Shown here: positions 31,215-37,211 of the stretch, piece after piece
Numbering within the stretch: position 1 is the stretch's first letter
Layout: each line of letters opens with the position of its first letter
Assembly (NCBI GenBank): GCA_011374625.1
Contig: DRPN01000161.1
Span: 1 to 37,211 of the forward strand
Origin: Bacteroidota bacterium
GTDB taxonomy: Bacteria > Bacteroidota > Bacteroidia > Bacteroidales > VadinHA17
DNA: 37,211 nucleotides
Direction of reading: 5' to 3'
Translations under genes and position numbers: made by a program
Notes under the pieces: generated by a model
Databases searched by the model: none
The model's input: the letters and a program-made list of their open reading frames with translations, nothing else
Told to the model about the DNA's origin: nothing

Positions 31215-32186
31215 ATGGGGGTACAAAACAACCTTTTCTACCGCAGTTTTTATGCCATGGGCACCCGCTTTGAGATGGTCATTCCCGGGTCCGAAAGAAA
31301 AAGATTGGAAAATTTTTCCCGCGATATGGAGGAAAAAGTATTGTGGTGGCACCGGCATCTCAGCCGTTTCGAACCGGACAGTGATATCTCCCGGGTCAAT
31401 CTTGAAGCATCCCGTCATCCTGTCGAAGTGGATGAAAAAATATTTTTCGTACTGGAAGAATGTAACAGATATGTCCGGGATACGCACGGGCTGTTCGATC
31501 CGGCGATTCTGGCCATACAGGAATTCTGGAAAGAAAGCCGGTGGTCGGGAGATCCGCAGGATGTTAAAAAAATAGCTTCCCGCAGCGGCTGGAAACAAGT
31601 GATCCTGGACCCGGAAAAGCAAACCGTCTTTTTCAAAACGAAAGACACGGGCATCGATCCGGGGGCTTTCGGGAAAGGACTGGCACTGCGTGAAGCAGGT
31701 AATTTCCTGAAAAATGAAGGCCTTGAAAATGCTTTATTAAGTTTCGGTGGCAGCAGCATCCTGGGAGTGGGGAAACATCCCCACGGCCCTCACTGGCCTG
31801 TTGGGATCACTCATATCTTTGCGCCTTACCGGAATGTATATGTGTTTCCTTTACATGATGCAGCCCTTTCCTCATCGGGAGCTTCCCTGCAACGCAAACC
31901 GGCCGGAAAGGAAGAATACCTGCCTGTTTTTCATCCCCGTACCGGCATGCCTGTCACAGGATGGAAAACGGTATCGGTCATGACAAAGGATCCTTTGGAG
32001 GCCGAAATACTTTCCACTGCTTTTCTCGTGGCCAACGAAACAGAACGGGATGATATCCTGAAGACATTCGCAGGTATTTCACAATCAGTTGAAATTATTT
32101 ATTTAAAACAAAAAGAAAATGTTCGTACTTTTACCAATTCTTTAAATACTGACGACCAAAATGAAAAAACAGGAATCAAGACGTGA
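31215..32186 (+). CDS. apbE: ApbE-like FAD:protein FMN transferase, divergent and without export signal
   Basis: A 323-aa protein. The opening FYRSFYAMGTRFEMVIPG matches the ApbE start after its signal peptide, but no signal peptide is present. Later family landmarks are HLSRFEPDSDISRVN, THGLFDPAILAI, GIDPGAFGKGLALREAG (FAD/Mg region), ALLSFGGSSILGVG, YLPVFHPRTGMPVTGW (His-Pro-x-Thr-Gly) and AEILSTAFLV (usual form Asp-Ala-x-Ser-Thr, here Glu-Ile-Leu-Ser-Thr). ApbE covalently attaches FMN to Thr in Rnf/Nqr subunits and other flavoproteins. The loss of the exported form and several changed motif residues suggest a cytoplasmic or specialised relative. Its 3' end overlaps the next gene by 26 bp. 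No Rnf/Nqr gene is nearby. Confidence 0.85.
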   Translation: MGVQNNLFYRSFYAMGTRFEMVIPGSERKRLENFSRDMEEKVLWWHRHLSRFEPDSDISRVNLEASRHPVEVDEKIFFVLEECNRYVRDTHGLFDPAILAIQEFWKESRWSGDPQDVKKIASRSGWKQVILDPEKQTVFFKTKDTGIDPGAFGKGLALREAGNFLKNEGLENALLSFGGSSILGVGKHPHGPHWPVGITHIFAPYRNVYVFPLHDAALSSSGASLQRKPAGKEEYLPVFHPRTGMPVTGWKTVSVMTKDPLEAEILSTAFLVANETERDDILKTFAGISQSVEIIYLKQKENVRTFTNSLNTDDQNEKTGIKT

Positions 32187-33474
32187 TTTTTTAAAACAGG
32201 TTGCATTACTAACCGGTTCGACGGTACTGGCGTCGCAGTTGTCGTGGCTGCGTGGTTATGCCGCTAATCCTTCGGAAAAAATTTTCAGGGGAGATAAAAT
32301 ACGCATAGGCATGATAGGCATCGGCTCGAGGGGATATCTTCTGTTTCTGCATCTGAAAGACATTCCACAGGCAGAAATTGCAGCCGTATGTGATATTTAC
32401 CCGCCGCATCTGGAGCGAGCCATACGCATGTCGGACAACAAAGCCAAAGGATTCAGGGATCACCGTAAGATGCTTGATGAGATGAAAGACCTGGATGCCG
32501 TGGTTATAGCCACGCCGCTGCATACACATGCCACCATCACCATAGATGCCCTGCAGGCCGGCAAACAGGTGTTCTGTGAAAAGTCCATGGCCATACTGCC
32601 GGAAGATGCCCTGAAGATGGTCCGGACAGCCCTGGAGACCGGCAACCTGCTGCAAATAGGACATCAGCGAATGTTTAATCCTAAATATCTGCATGCTTTT
32701 GAGTTGCTTCGTGCCGGCCAGATTGGAACAGTAACCCAGATCAGGGCTTACTGGCACCGCAACAGTAGCTGGCGCAGGTCTGTACCTAAGGGAAACGTGG
32801 CAGACTTTGCCGATCCCAAAATGTATCCCGACATGGAACATTTCATCAACTGGCGTCTTTACCGTGATTATTCCCGGGGATTAATGACCGAGTTAGCCTC
32901 TCATCAGATGCAGGTAGCCAACTATATCCTCGGCAGCTATCCTGTAAAGATCATGGGCTCCGGCAGCATCAACTACTGGAAAGACGGCCGGGAGGTGTTT
33001 GACAATGTCAATCTGGTATATACTTATCCGGACGGCACCCAGACGATCTATGACTCCCTTACAAGTAATAAACATTACGGTCTCGAAGAACAAATCATGG
33101 GTCCCAAAGGCACCATGGAACTGGAGGCAGGCCTGATGTGGACGGAGACACCTCCTCCGGCACCGGGAATCCTGCAACTGATCAACAATATAGAACACGG
33201 CCTGTTTGATGATCTGCCCCTCGGAGGTGCCAGCTGGGTCCCAGACACACCTGTTAAAGATAACGGAATACCTATCCTTAATGAAAAACTGGAAGACGAC
33301 GGCACACGCCTTGAGATGGAGGGATTTGTCCATGCCGTACAAACCGGCGAGAAATACCGTGACCTCCTGAAACAAGGTTATTACGCTACGATAGTCGCCC
33401 TCCTGGGCGATGAAGCAATGATGACCGGAAAAGTAATAACAATGCCGGAAGAACTGATCCTTAAAAATTTTTAG
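32161..33474 (+). CDS. Tat-exported Gfo/Idh/MocA-family oxidoreductase
   Basis: A 437-aa protein. A Tat signal with SRRDFLKQ at residues 6-13 is followed by a hydrophobic stretch to about residue 34. The NAD(P)-binding Rossmann fold starts RIGMIGIGSRGYLLFLHL, with dinucleotide Gly at 53-58, and has AVVIATPLHTHATITIDAL. The catalytic Lys sits in QVFCEKSMAI; the usual Glu-Lys-Pro is Glu-Lys-Ser here. The C-terminal alpha/beta domain includes LMTELASHQMQVANYILGSY and MGPKGTMELEAG. Such exported members in Bacteroidota carry a tightly bound cofactor and act on sugars or glycosides in the periplasm; the substrate is unknown. It overlaps apbE upstream, and a 2-TM protein gene follows 2 bp after its stop, so the three are cotranscribed. 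Confidence 0.92.
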   Translation: MKKQESRRDFLKQVALLTGSTVLASQLSWLRGYAANPSEKIFRGDKIRIGMIGIGSRGYLLFLHLKDIPQAEIAAVCDIYPPHLERAIRMSDNKAKGFRDHRKMLDEMKDLDAVVIATPLHTHATITIDALQAGKQVFCEKSMAILPEDALKMVRTALETGNLLQIGHQRMFNPKYLHAFELLRAGQIGTVTQIRAYWHRNSSWRRSVPKGNVADFADPKMYPDMEHFINWRLYRDYSRGLMTELASHQMQVANYILGSYPVKIMGSGSINYWKDGREVFDNVNLVYTYPDGTQTIYDSLTSNKHYGLEEQIMGPKGTMELEAGLMWTETPPPAPGILQLINNIEHGLFDDLPLGGASWVPDTPVKDNGIPILNEKLEDDGTRLEMEGFVHAVQTGEKYRDLLKQGYYATIVALLGDEAMMTGKVITMPEELILKNF

Positions 33475-33476
33475 CC

Positions 33477-33722
33477 ATGAAAGACACCATTATAACCGTA
33501 AAAACAAAGAAAAGAGAGCTCTGGTACCTGCTGGCCGCCTTTATCCTGGCTTTCTTCCTGAATATCCTGTCCATCATCATCTATCACACAGCATGGAAAG
33601 AATTGTACACCCAGTTTGGTTACGTACTGGTACTTACCGTGGTGCTGTACGTTGTGATCCTGATCATCCGGTTGGTGATCAGAGGAGTGGCTAAAATATT
33701 TGGGAAAAAGTTATGCATATGA
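33477..33722 (+). CDS. Small two-helix membrane protein of unknown function
   Basis: 81 aa. A charged N-terminus (MKDTIITVKTKKRE) precedes TM helix 1 (WYLLAAFILAFFLNILSIII, about 16-37). A short loop YHTAWKELYTQFG leads to TM helix 2 (YVLVLTVVLYVVILIIRLVI, about 49-69), and a basic tail RGVAKIFGKKLCI ends it. The two helices would place both termini on the same side, cytoplasmic by the positive-inside rule. The start is 2 bp after the stop of the Tat oxidoreductase, which argues that it is real and coexpressed. I do not recognise a family with certainty. It could help dock the exported enzyme to the membrane, but that is a guess. Confidence 0.75.
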   Translation: MKDTIITVKTKKRELWYLLAAFILAFFLNILSIIIYHTAWKELYTQFGYVLVLTVVLYVVILIIRLVIRGVAKIFGKKLCI

Positions 33723-33833
33723 AGTTTAGGGAGTAGAGTTTCGGGTTTAGTATTTAAATGTAACATATAAATCTCTGAAAACTTTGTAGTTTCATTGTGT
33801 TCGGTGGGGATTAAATATTTTCTCACTTTTCAA

Positions 33834-34895
33834 TTAGGCAATTTCCACAACTTTCTTTTTTTCATTGCTTTCTATGGCCAATTCGATCAGGCGGATCACG
33901 TCGCGCGATTCTTCCGGTCTGACAGCCAGCGGTTCCTCTCCCTGTAGTGTTTTATACAAATGATCATAAAAAGCCATATAATTTCCGGGTACCGACTGAT
34001 ATTTTCCGTCATACGGCAGTTTGCCGTTGCTCACCAGATAACCCCAGTTTTTCTTTTCCTCGGCGCTCCACCCGGGCTCCAGGGGTAGCACGCCGGCTGT
34101 TAACCGTTCTTCCTGGGGGTCTATCCCATACTTAAGATAAGAACCTTCTTCTCCATGCACCATAAACCGGGGTCCGGGTTTCATCACCAGGTATGAGTTT
34201 TTCAGAATCACCCGCAAACCCGGATAAAAAAGCCTTATATCAAAATAGTCATTGACCTTGCTTCCTGAACGCACCACCCGCAGGTCGGCAAAAAGAGCTT
34301 CCGGCATCCCGAAAAGGACCAGCGCCTGATCAACCAGGTGCGATCCCAGGTTATAGATGCTGCCTGTTCCTTCATTTTCCCGGTCTTTCCAGCTCTCTTC
34401 ACGAAGATAATTACGGTACCGGTCAAAATGCGATTCCATTTCCACCAGCCGGCCCAGCCAGCCCTCTTTCAGGATCTTTTTCACAGTCAGGAAGTCCCCG
34501 TCCCACCTGCGATTTTGAAAAACCGTCAATATTCTTTCTTTCTCCCGGGCCAGTTGGATCAATTCATCGGCTTCCCGCGCCCGAAGGGTCACCGGTTTCT
34601 CCACCACCACATGCTTGCCGGCTTCCAATGCCTGACGAGTCATTTCATAATGTAACCGATCAGGAGTGTTGACAACCACAAGATCTATTTCCCCGTCGTG
34701 CAGGATGTCCTCATAGGTACGCACGATCTCTGCCCTGGGAAACAGGTCTGCCGACAGATTCCTGGTCCTCTCCAGCACCTTCCTCACTTTAAAACCTTTA
34801 TGCACCTTCAGCAGGGGTCCGTGAAACACACGACCTGACATGCCGAAGGAAGCAAGGGCAACATTGTACTTTTTGTCCATGGTTTTTTGTTTCAA
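33834..34895 (-). CDS. Cytoplasmic Gfo/Idh/MocA-family oxidoreductase
   Basis: A 353-aa protein with no export signal. The Rossmann domain starts YNVALASFGMSGRVFHGPLL, with Gly-Met-Ser-Gly in place of the usual GxGxxG, a pattern I know from the YvaA/IolW/YdgJ-like branch. Then come DLVVVNTPDRLHYEMTRQAL and the catalytic Lys in HVVVEKPVTL. The C-terminal domain has LTVFQNRRWDGDFLTVKKIL, GSIYNLGSHLVDQALVLFG and GEEGSYLKYGIDPQEE. Branch members reduce inositol-like or sugar ketones with NADPH; the exact substrate cannot be read. Met6 (MDKKYN, 34880) is an equally likely start. It is convergent with the 2-TM gene and unrelated in branch to the Tat-exported enzyme upstream. Confidence 0.92.
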   Translation of the reverse strand: MKQKTMDKKYNVALASFGMSGRVFHGPLLKVHKGFKVRKVLERTRNLSADLFPRAEIVRTYEDILHDGEIDLVVVNTPDRLHYEMTRQALEAGKHVVVEKPVTLRAREADELIQLAREKERILTVFQNRRWDGDFLTVKKILKEGWLGRLVEMESHFDRYRNYLREESWKDRENEGTGSIYNLGSHLVDQALVLFGMPEALFADLRVVRSGSKVNDYFDIRLFYPGLRVILKNSYLVMKPGPRFMVHGEEGSYLKYGIDPQEERLTAGVLPLEPGWSAEEKKNWGYLVSNGKLPYDGKYQSVPGNYMAFYDHLYKTLQGEEPLAVRPEESRDVIRLIELAIESNEKKKVVEIA

Positions 34896-35084
34896 AAATA
34901 ATCATTAGTGTCCGGTAAAAAAGACCAATGATTAAATAAATTAATATTTAATATGTATTCACGCAGATGCCACAGAATTATTTGCGCAAAGATGGCTATG
35001 GCAATACGTTACAAGCCCTTCCCTCCTGTTTAGGTGCACAGCTTTAGCGGAATTGGGATGGGGAAACTTTTGCTTTCTGCTTCT

Positions 35085-36251
35085 TCACCCTTTTACCACT
35101 GCCAGCGGCTGCAGTTCCACAAGCACATCCACCAGGTCTTCCTGCAGACGGATGACCCGGTGGATATCCTTGTAGGCCGAAGGTGCTTCGTCGAGGTCTT
35201 TCTGACGGCGTATAGAATGAATAATCCCTTTTTTCTCTAACCGTTCCACTTCATTTTGCAAGTTCAGATGCCTGACGGCCTGCCGTCGTCCCAGCACCCT
35301 GCCGGCGCCGTGCGAGCAACTGCTGAAGCTCTCTTCATTGCCTTTTCCCATCACGATGTAACTCTCCGTACCCTGCGAGCCGGGAATGATTCCCCGCATA
35401 CCCTTAAAGGCAGGCGTGGCTCCTTTGCGGTGTACCCATATTTCCTGCCCGAAATGTTTTTCCAGGGCTGCAAAATTGTGGGCAATTGCCACCCGGTCTG
35501 TCTCCTCCACCGGTCCTTTCACCATAAAATCCAGTATGCCCAGCACGGTATCCATCATCAGGCTGCGGTTGGCAAAAGCAAAAGCCACACAGTATTCCAT
35601 CTCGCGAATATACCGCTGTCCCTCCTCACTGTCTGTATAAAGATAAGCCAGTTGTTTCTCCCAGGTATTTTTGATATTTTCTTTTTTATTCAGCGCTTTG
35701 GCCAGCCTGTTGTATTCGTCGGCCACCTGTTTGCCGAGATTGCGACTGCCTGAGTGTATCATCACCCAGAGATGCCCGTCGTTGCCCTGTTGTATTTCGA
35801 TAAAATGATTGCCTCCGCCCAGGGTTCCCACCTGATGACGGGCACTCTCATATTCGCGTCGTACGACGGGCAGGTCGGCTACGGGCAGGTCCGGCATATA
35901 TTTTATATCCTGAGATTTTTTATGATGTTCAAACCCCAGAGGGATCACAGACCGGATCTCCCGGGTCACCGTTTCAAGTATTTTTCTCTCTATCCCGGCA
36001 AGGCTGGTTTTTACGGCGATCATGCCACACCCTATATCCACTCCCACGGCATTGGGGACGATCACACCGCGTGTAGCCATTACCCCGCCGATGGGCATAC
36101 CGAAACCTTCATGACAATCGGGCATGATAGCAATATGATGAAATGCAAAAGGATAGTTGGCCAGGTTCATAATCTGCTCCATAGCCCCCGGCTCCACCTC
36201 ATTTGTCCATAGCTTTACCGGAACCTTCCCGGTTTCTATTACCCTGCGCAT
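35085..36251 (-). CDS. rtcB: RNA ligase RtcB family
   Basis: A 388-aa RNA ligase that joins 2',3'-cyclic phosphate or 3'-phosphate to 5'-OH RNA ends with GTP and Mn2+. Motifs: HHIAIMPDCHEGFGMPIGGV, NAVGVDIGCGMIAV (metal Asp and Cys), VGTLGGGNHFIEIQ, WVMIHSGSRNLGKQVA, and SCSHGAGRVLGRRQAV with the His that carries the GMP. KDLDEAPSAYKDIHRVI follows near the end. It is shorter than E. coli RtcB (408 aa), within the range of the short bacterial group. No RtcA or RtcR-type regulator is next to it. It is divergent from the membrane J-domain gene, with about 70 bp between. Confidence 0.95.
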   Translation of the reverse strand: MRRVIETGKVPVKLWTNEVEPGAMEQIMNLANYPFAFHHIAIMPDCHEGFGMPIGGVMATRGVIVPNAVGVDIGCGMIAVKTSLAGIERKILETVTREIRSVIPLGFEHHKKSQDIKYMPDLPVADLPVVRREYESARHQVGTLGGGNHFIEIQQGNDGHLWVMIHSGSRNLGKQVADEYNRLAKALNKKENIKNTWEKQLAYLYTDSEEGQRYIREMEYCVAFAFANRSLMMDTVLGILDFMVKGPVEETDRVAIAHNFAALEKHFGQEIWVHRKGATPAFKGMRGIIPGSQGTESYIVMGKGNEESFSSCSHGAGRVLGRRQAVRHLNLQNEVERLEKKGIIHSIRRQKDLDEAPSAYKDIHRVIRLQEDLVDVLVELQPLAVVKG

Positions 36252-36323
36252 AGCTCATATTTTCATATAAGGTGAAGATACAAAATTTAGGTAATTCTTA
36301 AAAAATTATCCTAAATTGCACAC

Positions 36324-36977
36324 ATGGCAGCGGATACAAATAATATCTCATCGTACCTTCATTACTACCGGGTTCTGGGGCTTCGTCAGGGGGCCGGTCT
36401 TCCGGAGATCAAGCGGGCCTACCGCACCAAAGCAAAGATGTATCATCCGGACATTAACAAATCGGAGACAGCAGCAGATAAGTTTATCGAAGTCAATGAA
36501 GCCTATGAGTTCCTGATCCGGTTGAAAGAACATAAAGCCTATGCTTCCTCTGCCCGGAGTTCTTCGCAGAGAAGATCGCGTACATATTCCCAAAGACAGG
36601 GAAGATCTTCCCGGGAAGATGATCTTTTCCGGGAATGGATGCAACGAGAACGTCAAAAAGCCAGGGCCCGGGCAGCCCGGGCCGCCAGAAAAAGATACGA
36701 GGATTTCAAGAAATCCAGAATATATCGTACTTCCCAGGTTATCTCCGCTGTCTATGATTATATTTTTGTATTTGTGGGCATACTCATTATTATCAGCTCT
36801 CTCATCGGACTGTTTACCCAACCCAGGAACAATGATCTTTTGCAACAACATCAACACGAAGCGTGGGCAGGACATATCGTTGCCACCATCGCGCTTGTCG
36901 TGATCGGCACCGTTTTTATCATTTTCGCCAGCCTTAACATCCGGGAAAGAAGGGGAGAACGAAAAGAAAAAAGATAA
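36324..36977 (+). CDS. Membrane-anchored J-domain protein
   Basis: 217 aa. Residues about 12-72 are a J domain: YYRVLGLRQGAGLPEIKRAY, then MYHPDINKSETAADKFIEVN with the His-Pro-Asp that stimulates DnaK ATPase, and EAYEFLIRLKEH. Residues about 75-140 are a Ser/Arg/Gln-rich then strongly basic helical linker (RERQKARARAARAARKRYED). Two TM helices follow, about 148-166 (YIFVFVGILIIISSLIGLF) and 182-203 (HIVATIALVVIGTVFIIFAS). The tail is very basic. There is no Gly/Phe region or zinc finger, so it is a class III J protein that would recruit DnaK to the membrane. The start ATG 36324 precedes the domain closely and has no rival. It is divergent from rtcB. Confidence 0.85.
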   Translation: MAADTNNISSYLHYYRVLGLRQGAGLPEIKRAYRTKAKMYHPDINKSETAADKFIEVNEAYEFLIRLKEHKAYASSARSSSQRRSRTYSQRQGRSSREDDLFREWMQRERQKARARAARAARKRYEDFKKSRIYRTSQVISAVYDYIFVFVGILIIISSLIGLFTQPRNNDLLQQHQHEAWAGHIVATIALVVIGTVFIIFASLNIRERRGERKEKR

Positions 36978-37113
36978 ATTTGTTTTTTGATTATGCTTTG
37001 ATAATGCTGATTTTCAAGGCATTTTCGTAATCTTTTTTACACTCTTTTAATATATTCGGTATCCCTTCGGCAAATTACATATAGGGTCGGACAGGCTAAG
37101 CCGGGGTAAAAAT

Positions 37114-37211
37114 TTATTTTCGGGGTAAAAGTTTGTCAAGCTGGTTGACCGGATAGTCCGGAATGACCTCAAGTGTATGCTTAAGCCAATGGAACGGTTC
37201 CACATCATTAA
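37114..37211 (-). mobile_element. IS66-family transposase, C-terminal end (cut by window edge)
   Basis: The last 31 codons of a minus-strand gene entering from the right edge read NDVEPFHWLKHTLEVIPDYP then VNQLDKLLPRK, stop TAA at 37116-37114. This matches the C-terminal tail of IS66-type TnpC transposases, where Pro-x-x-Trp-Leu, Ile-Pro-x-x-Pro-x-Asn and LLP recur. Just beyond the stop are two direct copies of CGGGGTAAAA (near 37103 and 37121). The terminal inverted repeat of the element should lie between 36978 and 37113 but cannot be fixed without the other end. The remaining 36978-37113 holds no gene that I can see. Confidence 0.7.

Noticed and set aside
32161-34895. The two Gfo/Idh/MocA genes as a duplicated pair
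   Set aside because: They differ in export signal, nucleotide-binding motif and domain details and face each other on opposite strands; they are separate branches of the family.
34896-35084. Possible gene or repeat between the second oxidoreductase and rtcB
   Set aside because: Words such as CACGCAGATGCCACAG recall common intergenic repeats, but there is only one copy, no reading frame and no hairpin worth calling.
1-37211. CRISPR array, defence island, toxin-antitoxin or biosynthetic cluster
   Set aside because: None was seen on either strand. RmuC has been linked to anti-phage activity, but here it stands among unrelated genes.

Overview
The window looks like a chromosomal segment from an anaerobic member of the Bacteroidota, probably a Bacteroidales or Marinilabiliales type. 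Several things point there. Exact -7 elements of the Bacteroidota form TAnnTTTG precede many genes. There are T9SS-type cargo proteins, a short (287 aa) primary-type sigma factor, Rho with a long charged N-terminal insert, a tmRNA tag ending ALAA, a parA-parB-DUF5683-mltD block, and a one-chain pyruvate:ferredoxin oxidoreductase. Most of the window is housekeeping. No CRISPR array, restriction system, toxin-antitoxin pair, prophage or secretion cluster is visible.

Layout. 1-3.7 kb: the 5' end of a secreted protein gene (left edge), a SPOR lipoprotein, an SGNH hydrolase, a decayed gene remnant and an AT-rich sulfatase. 3.9-7.3 kb (minus): K+ uptake genes trkA, an internally deleted trkH copy and an intact trkH. 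7.4-10.6 kb (minus): ruvX-def-comEC. 10.7-16.2 kb (minus): PFOR and rho, each followed by a strong terminator. 16.5-18.1 kb (plus): rpoD-type sigma factor and rpe. 18.1-20 kb: a Lys1/AlaDH-like dehydrogenase (minus) and tmRNA (plus). 20.3-21.9 kb: a small PKD/T9SS protein and a relic of a cytochrome bd locus (DUF4492-cydA-cydB). 21.9-22.9 kb (minus): purS and pssA. 23-24.9 kb: a HAD hydrolase/glutaminyl cyclase gene fusion, convergent with a truncated diacylglycerol-kinase gene. 25.1-29.1 kb (plus): parA, parB, a DUF5683 protein and an MltD-like transglycosylase. 29.1-29.8 kb: a decayed MBOAT acyltransferase and a possible glycosyltransferase stub. 29.8-33.7 kb (plus): rmuC, apbE-like, a Tat-exported Gfo/Idh/MocA protein and a 2-TM protein. 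33.8-36.3 kb (minus): a second Gfo/Idh/MocA protein and rtcB. 36.3-37 kb: a membrane J-domain protein. At the right edge is the 3' end of an IS66-type transposase.

The most distinctive property is the number of broken genes between intact housekeeping genes. They are the minus-strand remnant at 1.6-1.8 kb, trkH copy 2, the DUF4492/cydA/cydB relic, the diacylglycerol kinase and the MBOAT gene. Most carry deletions rather than only point mutations. Loss of cytochrome bd next to an intact PFOR would fit a lineage that has given up microaerobic respiration (inference). I see no convincing undescribed multi-gene system. The single most unusual gene is the in-frame fusion of a cytoplasmic HAD phosphatase to a lipoprotein-type glutaminyl cyclase, with an export signal in the middle of the chain.
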